Source: Symsagittifera roscoffensis (taxonomy: Eukaryota; Xenacoelomorpha; Acoela; Convolutidae). Taken from it: 64,000 nt of DNA. A program made the translations under genes and the position numbers. The notes beneath the pieces were generated by a model. That model was not told the origin of the DNA. It was given only the letters and a program-made list of their open reading frames with translations, and ran no database searches. Below, piece after piece: positions 1 to 11,700 of this stretch (positions are counted from its first letter, which is position 1; every line of letters starts with the position of its first letter). The DNA is taken from the NCBI RefSeq assembly GCF_963678635.1, contig NC_087071.1, positions 37,783,858 to 37,847,857 of the forward strand. The letters run 5' to 3'.

Positions 1-475
1 CGTAATTGAGCTCCACACTAGCGATGAGTTCGGACTGGAAATTTGTATCTAAACTCGGCTCGAATCACCAAGCATTATTTATAATCTTGAACTGCACCAA
101 TCAACCCTGAAGACTTTCATAACTTTTAAAAGGGCTTATTGTGCCAGCTTCAAAACTGACGCAGAAGTAGCTTTCAGCCGCACTGATCCTCCAAAAAATG
201 TACATGAAGGCGAAAAAACACAACGGGATATAACATTAATAAAGGAACCACGGCATATCCCTCAAGGTACTTTCAGGGGAGAAAAACTCGACATTCTCCC
301 GGAAGCTATTAATTAAGAAACAGAAAAAAAAAAGGACCAGGCAGAGGCATCAAATCCTGGAAACCAAATCAGAGCCGAGCTCAATGGGAAAAGATGATAC
401 TGGCTGATTGAGATGCTGCCTGTTATAACGCACGTCAAATGCTGGCAAAACAATTTTTTTGGAAATTTGACTAGA
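1..475 (+). pseudogene. LINE (non-LTR retrotransposon) remnant, endonuclease-RT linker
   Basis: An open stretch from about base 104 to the TAA at 313-315 reads with a pattern typical of the linker between endonuclease and reverse transcriptase in Jockey/I-like LINE ORF2 proteins: a 'DAEVAFSR..PP..VHEGE' block, then 'RHIPQG' and 'LPEAI'. Downstream the frame is lost in an A-run. A matching LINE C-terminus lies on the other side of the hAT insertion (about 4430-4760), so the hAT probably landed in an already internally deleted LINE. This is family-pattern recognition by eye; the fragment is not functional. Confidence 0.45.
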
Positions 476-887
476 GTCATGGCCAGGGGCTCCGCAAAAA
501 TAATTGTAGGGAAATTATTTTTGATAAATAATTTATTTTCGTTGTTTGGAAATTAAAATATTTTATTTTTCGACAACCGTTAGGGCAATTATTTAGGGAA
601 GCAATTGCAATTATTGTTAAAATAATTGCTTGGTTGCGGCAATCCAATAGCGTGGCGCCAAAAGCAACGAAGCATCCGTTATTTTGACTGCTAGGTAAGT
701 TCACTCTATTTGTTCGATTGCGTATAGCCAATGGCGTTGCGCCATCTGTTGCTAACGCATTTGTAACTTGCTTTAAAGCTATTTGTAAACGCTAGGTAAA
801 CGCATTACGTCTCACATCTCATTCAATCTGTTTATTATTCTCGTTTGAACTCTTCATTACTGCTTGAACTTGCTATTCTCGTGTGAA

Positions 888-1109
888 ATGAACAAAGACA
901 TCGTTCAGTTTTACTTTACTCAGAAAGGCGAGAACAAATGGACTTGCAGATGTGGTCGTTCGAGAAAACAAGAATTAAATAAAAGTTATTCCAACCTCAT
1001 GAGCCATATCACAATCGATCACCCCGAGTTGAAAATTGAATTCACAGCTGGAAAAAACCAAAAGACCATGGATTCTGTTGAAGTTAGCAAAAAAGGATAC
1101 AATTTATAA
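888..1109 (+). pseudogene. hAT transposase, N-terminal BED zinc finger fragment
   Basis: From the ATG at 888, a 73-residue frame reads a BED-type DNA-binding finger: an aromatic start (FYFTQ), then W-T-C-R-C, then a H-x4-H pair in 'SHITIDH'. BED fingers are common at the N-terminus of hAT transposases and contact the transposon ends. The frame stops at 1107-1109. Beyond it, scattered pieces in shifting frames (about 1290-1400, with a 'MPLLALSPLLNEENGG' block) resemble the catalytic region of hAT transposases. The gene is therefore broken soon after the finger. Confidence 0.7.
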
Positions 1110-1289
1110 AATTGGCTGCAGTGGACAATTATGGGGCATCACCCATTTTCATTTTGCGAAAACTAATTAACAAGAAAGTTTGCTAGTTGCCTGCACCCAA
1201 TTTCGACAGAAACTTCAATTTGTTATGTTCAGAAACTGGTCGAAAATGTAGAGTGCCATCGAACGATTTACCGGACAAATTCATGTTGA

Positions 1290-1646
1290 TTTGCGATGAT
1301 TCAGTGTATTATTTTGCATTTTTGCCTCATATTTCGATGGAATTACTGCCGAGTTAAAAATGCCTTTGCTTGCTTTGTCGCCTCTACTCAATGAAGAAAA
1401 TGGAGGTGATTTTTTGATTTTTTTGATATTCTGAGTAACAAATTTCCTGAAATGGCTCATCATTTATCTAAGTCAGCTAGTATCGTCACCAGTCCCTATT
1501 TTGAGAACGGAATTATTAAGTGCATTGACGGCAAATATTCAGAACTTTGTTTGCTGAAAAGATTGCGCTCAAGCCCCTAGAAAAACAAGTTTGTGAACAG
1601 CCTTCAGGTGGAGAATGTTCATTTGCTGAGAAGATTCTTTTGGCTA
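1290..1646 (+). pseudogene. decayed hAT transposase catalytic region
   Basis: Between the BED finger and the first nested element, short stretches in different frames keep the look of the hAT RNase H-like core: 'FASYFDGITAEL' and 'LLALSPLLNEENGG' near 1330-1410. There is no single open frame and at least three frame changes. The assignment rests on position inside an undoubted hAT element and on weak similarity, so the exact limits are uncertain. Confidence 0.4.
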
Positions 1647-2587
1647 CCCGGGTTGACCAAAACTTCTTATCATACAATTTCCATATATGAGAAACTTCTT
1701 GTCATACAATTTCATACAATTCCATACGTACAGAAAATTTTATGAAAACTCTATGATAAGCATTTTTCCATATATGAAAATTGTATGATAGATGTTTTCC
1801 CATAAACAAAAAATTTTAATTTTTTCTTTCTAAATTTAGTTTCTGAAAAACTTTCGGTTGTAGTTGCAACCGAACACAAGTGACACAGACCTTGGTTACT
1901 CAAAACACCAAAGGTTGGACGGTCTTGCATTTAAAATGCATAGAAAACGACCTAAATTTGGCTGTCTTTCACAATTGATATAACAAAAGTAACAAACTTT
2001 TATTTTTTGGCAAACTTTTTTAATGATGATTATATTAAATTTTTGAATTTTCAAATTATCAGACATTGATCAAGGCGTACATTAACACCCCATACAAAAG
2101 AAAGAGGAATTTTCAGCGTTTTTGAAAAAAAAAATTAAGTGAAAAGAAAAAACTAAGCCAATTTTATCGTATCCAGGACTACGTTATGCACACAAAATAT
2201 TAAATTTTGCATGCAAAATTTTTTTTTTCGAAAAATGTTTGTTTGCGTACGAAAATCGATTTGCGGTTGAAAAGAAAAACAAAAAAATTTTTGGGCTAAA
2301 TTTTCAAAACTACTTGAAAAATTTTTTGTGTCGCCACCAAAAAAATGCCAGTCATACAATTTCCATATATGGGAATTGTATGATAAGCATTTTTTTCAAA
2401 AAACGAAAACCTCAGTTTTTTATCACCAGATTGTTTTATTAGAATCAAACAGCCACAGAAATGAGTTAATACCAGTTTTCAACCATTTTTAGAAATTGTA
2501 TGAAAATTGTATGACAAGCATTTTCCCACACACTTGATGTATGGAATTGTATGATAAGCATTTTCGGTGTATGGAGGTCAACCCGGG
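1647..2587. mobile_element. TA-flanked TIR element, copy A (941 bp), nested in hAT
   Basis: The ends are the perfect inverted 12-mers CCCGGGTTGACC (1647-1658) and GGTCAACCCGGG (2576-2587), each flanked by TA, as for Tc1/mariner-like or other TA-targeting elements. Many subterminal copies of ATTGTATGATAAGCATTTT and an imperfect palindrome around 2353-2385 are present. No transposase is readable, so it is non-autonomous. A second copy is at 2939-3910 and a diverged relic at about 44030-44716. Confidence 0.85.
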
Positions 2588-2938
2588 TAGCGACACAAAG
2601 ATGGTTTTTTTACAAGTAGATGAAATTTTTCAAACGTTTTTTGCCTCAAACTCAAAGAAATATTCCCTATCTTTTTGCTATTATCATGCATTGCTTTCTC
2701 AGAATTTCTGCATTTATTCGGAGGGCAAACAAAAATTTTCTAAAAAAAATTACGGTTAGGTCGAATGCTAGCAACTTTTTTTTGGAGTTGGTGATATTTG
2801 CAGTGAACCGCTGCCAGAGGCCTAATTAATTTTTATTGCTAAAGTCAATGCAGGCGCCACTCGCACTGTGCCTCGATTTGTAAATTTTTAGCTTTAAAAA
2901 CCTAGTTATCTCAATTTTCAGTGTTGTAGTATTGTGGA
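2588..2938 (+). other. hAT interior between the two nested elements
   Basis: This 351-bp stretch belongs to the hAT body. A 72-codon frame from 2541 to 2759 runs through it without a recognisable domain. It presumably derives from transposase coding sequence, since hAT coding resumes after the second nested element, but I cannot match it to a motif. Confidence 0.35.
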
Positions 2939-3910
2939 CCCGGATTGACCAAAAACGCTTATCATACAATTCTCATAAATTGGAAATTTCTTTTCATACA
3001 ATTTCATACAATTCCATGCCAACAGAAAAATGTATGGAAACTCTATAATAAACATTTTCCCATAAATGGAAATTGTATGATAGGTGTTTTCTCCATGAAC
3101 CAAAAAGTTGTTTTCTGTTTCTAAATTTATTTTCTGAAAAATTTTGAGTTGTGTTTGCAACCGAACACAAGTGACAAAGACCTTGGTTACTCAAATCACC
3201 AAAGGTTGGACGGTTTTACATTCACACTGCATGAATAACGACCTGAATTGTCTGCCAGATGTCTTTCACAAATGATATAACAAAATCAACAAACTTTTAA
3301 TTTTTGGCAAAATTTTTCAGTGATGATTATATTTTAAATTTTTGAATTTTCAAAATATCAGACATTGATCAAGGCATACATAAACACGCCATACAAAAGA
3401 AATAGGAATTTTCAGCGTTTTTGAAAAAAAAATTAAGTGAAAAGAAAAACATTGCCAATATTTTCGTATCCAGGACTACGTTATGCACACAAAAATTAAA
3501 TTTTGTATGCAAAAATTTTTTTTTCGGAAAATGTTTGTTTGCGTACAAAATTCGATTTGGGGTTAAAAAAAAACAAAAAATTTTTGGGGCAAATTTTCAA
3601 AATTACTTGAAAAAATTTTTGTGTCGCCATTAAAAATGCCAGTCATACAATTGACATATATGGAAATTGTATGGAAAGCATTTTTTTCAAAAAACATGTT
3701 AAATCAGTTTTTTTTTGTCACCAGTCTATTCAACTGTTCTCAAAAAGCCGCAGAAATGTTTAACTTTTTTTCTATTGTTTTTCGAAAATGTATGAAAATT
3801 GTATGACAAACATTTTCTTAATACACTTGATGTATGGATTTGTATGATAATGATTTTTGTTGTATGGAATTGTATGATAAGCATTTTCGGCGTATAGAGG
3901 TCAACCCGGG
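2939..3910. mobile_element. TA-flanked TIR element, copy B (972 bp), nested in hAT
   Basis: Left end CCCGGATTGACC (2939-2950), right end GGTCAACCCGGG (3899-3910). The right flank is TA; the left flank is GA, presumably a mutated TA. It is collinear with copy A throughout, including the 'CCTTGGTTACTCAAA' block and the 'TATCCAGGACTACGTTATGCACAC' region, but has drifted and carries small indels. It is non-autonomous. Confidence 0.83.
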
Positions 3911-3912
3911 TA

Positions 3913-4136
3913 AAAAGAAGAAGCTGGAACTTTGTAGTTACATGACAATGAGTTGGATACAAGGAACTTCAAACGTCTGCGAGCGTCTTTTCAGCAGAGC
4001 AAAGCTGAACGTCGGCTATCTACGGCACAACATGTCGCCTATGCACTTAGAAGCGGAATTGTTCCTATTTGTGAACAAAAAATTTTGGGACGCAAAAACT
4101 GTATCTCAACTGGCATCTAATCATGTTGACTTGTGA
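3913..4136 (+). pseudogene. hAT transposase, C-terminal dimerisation (hATC) fragment
   Basis: Directly after nested copy B, an open frame reads a classical hATC block: 'GTSNVCERLFSRAKLNVG', 'LRHNMSPMHLEAELFL', then 'NKKFWD', ending at the stop 4134-4136. This region mediates transposase dimerisation. It lies about 160 bp from the right TIR, as expected for the end of a hAT gene. It is cut off from the N-terminal part by the nested elements and frame breaks. Confidence 0.8.
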
Positions 4137-4429
4137 TCAATTGTTGCAATATTTATATTTTTCCGAAAAAAAAACAATTATTGAAATTATTTATTTTCTT
4201 CCCACCAAAATAAAAATAATTTATTTTGAAATGAGTAGTAGGGCAATAATTTATTTTCAGTGCTCCATATTATGGCGATTAACTTTGCGGAGTCCCTGGT
4301 CATGGCAACCACACTGTCAGTTCCGTATCGTGCAATCGAACAATTAAACAAACCTTGCAACAACAACATCACTTAAGCATTTCCTGTTTTCCAAACAAAG
4401 TTGACACTGCAACACAAAACAGTATCGGA

Positions 4430-4770
4430 ATGGAAAAACTCCAATACAGTTCAATTATTTACCCGAGAAGAAAAAAATTATTAGGAGAAAAGTCGCCGAA
4501 ATTCAGCAACAAAGGAAAATAGCTGCTCGGATTACAAAATGCGGGCTATCGCAGCTCCGAAGCGGTTTATCTCCACTGCATATTAGTTGCAATTCAAAAA
4601 TTAACTTGAAAATTTAAAATGAAAGCCCAGAATGCAAACAAAGCGCACACGACAGTCACTACCTGTTTATTTGTCCCAACAGACCCCCAGAACAGTAGAA
4701 ACTCTGAAGAAGGAACCTTGTAAGATAGCGCAATTTCTCAACCTACCTACATAGGGAGAACGGGAGAGCT
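4430..4770 (+). pseudogene. LINE ORF2 C-terminal remnant
   Basis: Frame pieces around 4540-4760 read 'SQLRSGLSPLH', then a Cys/His cluster 'PEC...AHDSHYLFICP', then 'TVETL...CKIAQFLNLPT'. This is the conserved tail after the RNase H of Jockey/I/R1-like LINEs. Stops interrupt it. It matches in orientation the linker fragment left of the hAT element, and the hAT target site duplication joins the two. No 3' tail or poly-A was identified. Confidence 0.55.
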
Positions 4771-6607
4771 AACTTCTTGAAGAAATAATAGCAGATGCTG
4801 ATGGCACAACACCACACATAAAAGTGAAAAACTGGAAGACGTCCAGTCTCTGAAACGAGGTTTTGAGTTTTCGCCACTCGTGGTTTTCTACTTCATCGCA
4901 ATCAATAGATTGTGGTTTCTATTCCGTCGGCCCTAATACCCATTTGAACAGCCTAATTTTGTTATTTTTCGAGGAGGTGGGAAATTGGAGAAGAGCCTTT
5001 AAGTTTGCGTCCTCATCTTAATTTTAATTGGTTAATTAAGTAGTTGTCTGCTGACTGACGAGTATTAATACGTAGTTGTCTTATTACAGACCTCACTTTT
5101 TCACAACAAAGAGACAGGTTTAATTCTGACAATAATTTTAAAAGACCATTATGAGAGACAGTATAGCAAATAAAGCAGGAGCAAGGCATGCAATTAGAAC
5201 GAAATTAGCCGAATTTTGAATCACAATTTGTTACAGCAGTTATTCTTCTTTTTCTTCGGTATGAGTGCAAACAAGTTGTGAAACAATTATTGGTTTAACG
5301 CCAAAATGTCTGTTTTATTCGTTATTAAGTTCAGTGTGTAGATCAGATCCATCTCTTTGTCAATCAGCCATCACTTAAAATTTTGCTCAAGTAAGTTTGA
5401 GAGAAAGAAAGAAATAAAAGCCAAGAAACTACAAGGTTTTGAATGGTTGCTTTACAAATTTCATAAGATTTCTGGAAGCAATTGACTTGAACTATGACTC
5501 TGTTTAATGACTGCACCGTTAAACTAATTTTTTAAAATCCTATTTACTATTTTAGTTTTCTGCGAAACTTTATCGCAAAGTTTTAAGTTATTTTCCGCTC
5601 CCCCTTCCTCACAGTTGAGTTTGAAGTTTGAGAAAAAAACAACGCTGCTACAGTGGAAAAGAGCCAAAGTGGAAAAGAGCCAAAAACCAAATAATAAAGC
5701 AGATTTGAGGAGAAACCACAGAGAATGTAGCAGAGCCAAAAAAAAGGGGAAAATGAAGATTTTTTTATCCATTTTTTCAAAGAACGGAATTAATTGTTAG
5801 CCAGTTTTATCATCCTACCTTGTTTTTGCTAAAGGCATTGCCCATAATTTACTCTTCGCCCTCTCTTGACCTCCAGCAACCAACTAAATAAAGGTCAAGG
5901 TCACCAATAAAACGATTCCAACTATCTCTTCTGACTGAGTGATAAAAATCGAACTCGATAGATTCGACACCAGTGATAAATTGATAAAAATTAACTGAGG
6001 TTCGAACTTTCGCTGCCAGCAATATTTTCTCATGACATTTGCACGAGTTATTTACTCGAAATTCGATTTAGGAATATGGAGTGTAAATTCTGCATGACCA
6101 CGTGCAATATGCACAATTAAGTTTTGACTATTTCCCTTCATAACTCTAAGACTAATCCCAACGTTCCCCCCCCCCCCCACCACACGCCAGTGTAATCAAC
6201 TGTGACCAAAATTAGTTATTATTCGGATTTTTCATAACCATGCTAGGGCTTATTACCCTTTGAAAACCCCTCCTTAGACGAAAAAGTTGATACTTTGTGA
6301 GATCAGAGAAAAGCCCATCTAAGACTATAAATAGGGGTGCTAGGTATATAAGACGACAGGCCATAAGGACGACAAATGAGCGTTAAAACAAGTACAAATA
6401 GCTTCTCGATGTCAAGCGACTTACTTTTTTGAAAAAATCTATTGGGGAACTAGTGTGTAGCGTCTTCTTGAAGTCCCGTCAAAAACGGTTGTCGTCTTAT
6501 CAACTGTAGTCTTATCGACCGGACACCGCAAATGGAGGAACCATGCTAAAATGTTCTATTTTTATAGTTTTTTTTAACGTTTCATTGTCGCTAAACGCGT
6601 GTTGTAA
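4771..6607. other. non-coding, no gene seen
   Basis: No convincing gene is visible. Small points: a 17-bp tandem duplication with TGGAAAAGAGCCAAA near 5653-5690, and a run of C residues at about 6167-6178. The overlapping small frames at 5524-5800 lie on both strands of low-complexity sequence and have no domain signal. Confidence 0.5.
6604..6607. repeat. target site duplication GTAA, left copy
   Basis: GTAA immediately precedes the 5' LTR and recurs at 29495-29498 immediately after the 3' LTR. A 4-bp duplication fits Ty3/gypsy integration. Confidence 0.8.
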
Positions 6608-7017
6608 TGGAACCTGATCTAAACTACATTTTATGATTGGATAAATTAAATATTTTACCACTGTAAAGTATTTAATATTAACCAATCATGATCCATCTAA
6701 CAAACAACCCACTTATTTGTAAGTGCTGAAATTACTTGTAACTTCAGCACCAGAGAGATTTGAATTTAACTTAGAAATTAGTTGCCTCTCCAAGAGAACT
6801 TCAGCAGCCGCAATAAACCAGTATACCCTAGATCTATTGAGCCTAGCAGAGACTAGTTAAACAACCTGAGACTAGATAGTATAAGAGTAAGATTAGGATC
6901 GGTATTAGACTAAGAAGTTGCACGAATCTATCCGGCCGAAAATAAGATAGCGTGACGAGCAGACGGTGTACCCTATCCGAAATTACTCTATGAGTTAACC
7001 ACATCGGACCTAACTCA
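6608..7017 (+). repeat. 5' LTR (410 bp)
   Basis: Starts TGGAACCTGA and ends CTCA (TG...CA). It matches 29085-29494 without indels and with about six substitutions. Two inverted repeats stand out inside: a long hairpin at 6633-6689 (arms of about 26 nt, starting ATGATTGG and ending CCAATCAT) and a shorter one at 6723-6750 (GTGCTGAA/TTCAGCAC). The start of transcription cannot be placed. Confidence 0.95.
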
Positions 7018-7019
7018 TC

Positions 7020-7042
7020 TGGTGCGACCATAAGTCTCGAAC
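7020..7042 (+). promoter_or_regulatory. putative tRNA primer-binding site
   Basis: Two bases after the LTR the sequence reads TGGTGCGACCATAAG followed by TCTCGAAC. TGG would pair with a tRNA 3' CCA, and the distal TCTCGAAC looks like the complement of a T-loop (GTTCGAGA). Spacing between the two is one base off the ideal tRNA geometry, so the exact tRNA cannot be named. Confidence 0.55.
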
Positions 7043-7104
7043 AAGACCTTAATAGCTTAGAATTAACCAAAAATAGATTAGAAATTAGACAAAACATTTT
7101 CAAA

Positions 7105-7338
7105 ATGTTATACGACGATAATTTAATCGAAATGTCTCTACGACTCAATAGATCAGAGCCAATATTCCGAACGATAATAGAACTACCCGGAATTGGAAGA
7201 AGACCTCGAACCAGAGACGACATACGACAAAGTAGAAACTTACCAAATAGTTATATGATAGTAGGGCAAAAGCCAACACAAACTTTTATATTTAGAATCT
7301 TATTAGCAATGAATTTAGATTTTCATTTGCAAACATAA
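7105..7338 (+). CDS. short leader ORF, function unknown
   Basis: A 77-codon ATG frame begins 88 nt after the 5' LTR. It has no recognisable domain, signal peptide or membrane segment. It may be a chance upstream ORF or a leader peptide that affects gag translation. Only its position and ATG support it. Confidence 0.2.
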   Translation: MLYDDNLIEMSLRLNRSEPIFRTIIELPGIGRRPRTRDDIRQSRNLPNSYMIVGQKPTQTFIFRILLAMNLDFHLQT

Positions 7339-8269
7339 AATCTTGAAGTCAATCTTCATGATCATTTCAGGCGCTAAACAAAATTATTAATATACAATAA
7401 CGATTGATAAAAAGATCTCAGATCGTTTTCCTAAATTCTGCAGTATTATATAAAACATGTTTGGAAAATATTTATTGAAAATCAAAACAAAAATTAGTAG
7501 CATGACAAAATTAGTAGCATAAATTGTTAGTAATCATAAAATCATTTGTAGTTCCAGCTTCATCACCTAAAGATAACAGCAATCATAAGCTCACTAAACA
7601 TCAAAAACTAAAATATTGAACAATTTAAACCATTTTAAACTTAAAATCACTTAATTTTAAAATCAGATCATCAAGGCTTATCCTTGGATCTACATTAAAT
7701 TTTTCTATTTCATTAAATTTAAAACTTGATCATCAAGGCCTATCCTTGGATAAAAAAGAACAGTTTTTTTCTCCCCCACCCACTTAGCTAGTGTCTAACG
7801 ACCTCAAACGTCGATTCACTATCCAACCCTTTCAAAAAACCCAAGACTAATAGAAATTTTTGAACAAAACTAATCATTCAAATTAGGATAAACAGTGAAG
7901 AACTTCGGTTATTCATCCTTCACTTGAACCCTCCTCTTACCAGACCCAGGATAAATCTTAGACTTAGTAAGTTTAAAATAGTATCTAACGAACTACTCGC
8001 GTTCTAATTATACCTGAACCTTGTGGATCGATTTACTATTCTCCAACCCTTGAACACAATCACTACCCCTAAGTAAGATTAAGTAAGTTAACACCTTAGC
8101 TTATAATAGCCACGAGAAAGTAAGAAATCATTCTTCGGAATCGATATACTTTTCTCTCCAACCCTGAATAAAAAGACCCAGGTTAAGCTAACCAAAAAAT
8201 CGTAAAGACTAACAGTTTAAGAAAATAGAAATCATCTAACAACTTTTTGCATCCGTCATCCTAAACCTT

Positions 8270-8737
8270 ATGTCATTTAAAAATCTAGGAAACAAACAAA
8301 CAATCGTTTTGCACAACTGTGAAATAGATAACAAAAAATACGACCTCGTAATCACATCTCATACACAAACAATTGGATATATCAGAACAAAACGACAAAC
8401 ACTAAAAAGGAAAACAATAACCAAACAAAGACAAATAACACGAAAAAGATTTTCCAAAAACAGAAACGAATTCTCAGAATCAGAAGCCAGCAATTTAGAC
8501 GAACTTTATAAATTAAAAGAATCTATTGATAAAAATTGCCCCATTCACGATCAATTATATTTTTCCGACTCAGAAACAACATCAAATTCATCAAAAAGAG
8601 GAAAAAGAAGAATAAAAAAGCAATATAAACACAAACCAAAACACTTGTATAATTGGAATCAACAAATTAGACACATCGATAATTACCTATTAACAGTCAT
8701 TAAACGAAAAAATGAGCCAAACACACACTCCAAGTGA
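8270..8737 (+). CDS. basic ORF upstream of gag, unknown function
   Basis: This ATG frame of 155 codons is rich in Lys, Arg, Thr and Ser, with basic runs around residues 45-70 and 105-125, and has no known domain. It overlaps the gag start (8712) by 26 nt in another frame, a tight viral-style overlap that suggests coupled or leaky translation. Its codon bias matches gag. It may be an accessory nucleic-acid-binding protein, or a Gag N-terminal part displaced by an indel. I do not recognise the family. Confidence 0.5.
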   Translation: MSFKNLGNKQTIVLHNCEIDNKKYDLVITSHTQTIGYIRTKRQTLKRKTITKQRQITRKRFSKNRNEFSESEASNLDELYKLKESIDKNCPIHDQLYFSDSETTSNSSKRGKRRIKKQYKHKPKHLYNWNQQIRHIDNYLLTVIKRKNEPNTHSK

Positions 8738-11700
8738 AGATAGTCCAGATGATGACGATATCTACCCCTTCCTCGTAGATGCACCCGATAATAGAGGACA
8801 ACATGATCTTTGCAAAAATTTTCTTCTAAATTTGTTTGAACCCGGAATCAGCCCATGTAAAGCAGAGTTCCCAGATGTAAAAATAAAAAGACAGTTTATT
8901 GATCACTATCTGAAAGATATATGTAACTTAACACAACAATACGGAATCTACACCATAGAATTCAGCTCACCAAACCAGAATCACCGCAAATATGTAATTC
9001 AAACAGACGATCTTGATTTAGAATTTTCAAAAGTATTCTCAGAATATATAAAAAGCATACAATATCATAACTCACAAAAAGCAAACTCCATATTTACTAA
9101 TGAAGTTTTTGCAATAATATATAGTCATATTTCAATATTAGAAAACGAAAATCCAATCCCACATGTCTCACCGACAGAGGCATCTAAACATATAAAGGTC
9201 CGACACGAAATCACACTATTTTCAACTTTCCTACATATAATTAAAGAAAACTTCACTAAAGATGAAGTTTCACAACAAACAAAACATGACTTACAAAAAA
9301 TTTTGGCATGGTTTATAATAGATTATTTCACACATAATATAGATTTAATTTCACAAGCAAGAAAAAATTTCAGACCTCAAAATTCAAACGATGATACCGC
9401 CATCACAGAACAGTCAGACTACGTTTGGGACCCCGAATGGTCTCATTATGCATTCATAAATATCCCACAATCAATCTCAAGTCAAGCAATAAGTACAATA
9501 TCTTATGTAAGAGATTATGTAAGAGTAATACCATTAACCATTGATGCAACACCATTAAACTACAATACGTTTTTACCTGATACGCGAAATAACAGTTTAA
9601 ATTCGACCGTCATACACAATGAAAACCTTAATGGAACTAGGAACCTCACTCAACAAGATATTCAAACACCATCACACTTCATAAATGAAGAAATCGTCCA
9701 AACAACAACAACTACACAACAAAGTATTTCACCAATACGTCCAAATTTAACAACACCAAGAAATACAAACACTTCACTAGCACAAGTAACCTTACAATCA
9801 ACCGTTAAACCTTCGGTTGCTCCAAAATATTCACAAATGGATTATCAAACATATAGACCCATGACAGTACCGTCAAAAACACGCAGTACGTTCACAAGAA
9901 ACACTTTTGCGGAACACAATTATAATTACGCACATTCATCAAAAACAAACTATCCCCCACGAAAAAATAATAATAATCAGATAAGATCTCGATATTGGGA
10001 TAACCCAATGGCAACAACCAACTCGGTAAAATTTCAAACTACTTCACATCCTCCACAGGATCGTAGTGAAAATTACCCCAGAATAAAAATAAAAAGCAAG
10101 CACCTCATCAAACGGATTATTTATCCTCTGACGATGATTATTTACAACCAGATATATTTGCACCATATACTCAAGAATATCGTGGACAAGGAGTGCAGAA
10201 ACCACATACATATCATAGAATTTTTTCTCCATATCCAACAGATACACAAAATCAACAACCAATACAAATGCAAAACCCAATTAATACACAATCTTTTCAA
10301 CCAATTCAGCCACAAAACCCAATGATTACACACTCGTATCAACCAACACAAATGCAAAATGAAATACCACTCCCATATTACCTTCAACAACACGAAATAA
10401 CAAAAAACCAACTCTCAAATTTTTCACAAATGCCAAATGCCGAAGAATCATTACAAATGACAATGAAACCATACCTTATGGGTCGATCATCAATAACATC
10501 AAATAAACCTTTAATGGTATTCACAGGAACAGACCCTGAATATTCTGTAGAAGATTATTCAAATGCAGTAACAGCAAATTTAATTTTAAATATAGGACCT
10601 GAACCAGTTAATACGCCACTACATCAAAATTGGATACATCGACGCACAGCGTTGATACAAACAACCTTAGATGGCGCAGCCCAAAAATGGTTTTCAGTAT
10701 TGCCTATAGAAATAAAATCAAATTGGAAAAGATTTACACAAAAATTTTCAAAAATGTTTGACTCCGAGAGAAATAAACAACAACAAAGAGTTTTATGTAA
10801 TGAAATTCGCAGATTACCAAATGAAACCATCAAACAACTAGCAGTACGTATCGAAACACTAGTTCGAAAAGCATATTCATTAAATACGCACGACTATAAA
10901 AACACAAAAATGACAGAAATCTTAATGATGACCTTAACACCTCAATTAAGGAAAATAGCAATAAAAAAGAGAGCATCCTATCCCTCCTCAATTCGAGAGC
11001 CCGATCTAGATTTTCGAAAACTAGTAGACAAACTAGAACAAGCAGAAATCACAATGAAACTTGAAGAAACAGAAAATCTGAAGTTACAATATGTTAATCG
11101 AATTGAAACAATTACCACAAATATCAACAATATACAGGAATCAGATACAGACCTCGTTGAAAAAATCACTGAAATACTCAATATTTATGAAAAACACCCA
11201 AACTTCAAAGGCAAACCATCTTTCAAAAAATGGTGTAATTATTGCCGACGATACGGACATAGTATTTCTGAATGTAGACAAAAACAACAGGACAATCAAA
11301 ACAAACCTGAAGAAAGATCAAAATCTACCAAACAAAATGTATACAGCAACAACAGTTCAGGAAAACCACTTCCGAACAATACCAATTACACGAGAAATCA
11401 ATCACCATATAACTCAAGTTATAGAGGAAGATCACCAGAACGAAGAAATACACAAAATTCTTCACAAAATCATTATAATCGACCAAATAGTCGAAATAAC
11501 TACTCCAGATCAAATTCAAATACAACACAATTTGTTTCTAGATCTAATTCCCAATCAAGGAATAAATACTATCCAAACAATCAATCACGAAACTCATCAT
11601 ATAATATAAATAGAAACTATTCAAATAATCGCAATAGAAGTTATTCAAACAACCGTAATCAGAATTACCCGAACAATCGATCAAGGAATAACTCATATAA

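Larger units (their letters stand above)
484..4298 (+). mobile_element. hAT-superfamily DNA transposon with 8-bp TSD
   Basis: The ends are CAGGGGCTCCGCAAA (484-498) and its inverted copy ending CCCTG at 4298, with one mismatch over 15 bp. The flanks are identical 8-bp direct repeats GTCATGGC (476-483 and 4299-4306), the hallmark of hAT insertion. Subterminal regions carry repeated AAATAATT/TTATTTT motifs on both sides. Inside are fragments of a hAT transposase (BED zinc finger near the start, hATC dimerisation segment near the end) and two nested TIR elements at 1647-2587 and 2939-3910. It was autonomous in origin and is now inactive because the transposase is frameshifted and interrupted. 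Confidence 0.93.
7018..8269 (+). other. retroelement leader with repeated motifs
   Basis: This 1.25 kb leader is long for the family. It contains a twice-repeated hairpin-forming motif TCATCAAGGCYTATCCTTGGAT (about 7668-7689 and 7731-7752) and three copies of a TCGATTYACTATTCTCCAACCCT-like motif (7811-7830, 8028-8050, 8141-8165), the first two preceded by TAGTRTCTAACGA. Several GTAAGT/GTAAGA sites (for example near 7965 and 8073) could be splice donors for subgenomic RNA. A packaging or dimerisation role is plausible but unproven. Confidence 0.6.

Noticed and set aside
5524..5800. Overlapping 60-80 codon frames on both strands
   Set aside because: Low-complexity hydrophobic or basic translations of AT-rich DNA; no start context or domain.
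6843..7223. Minus-strand frame of 126 codons across the 5' LTR
   Set aside because: Runs over the LTR, primer site and leader, and recurs only partly at the 3' LTR; no domain.
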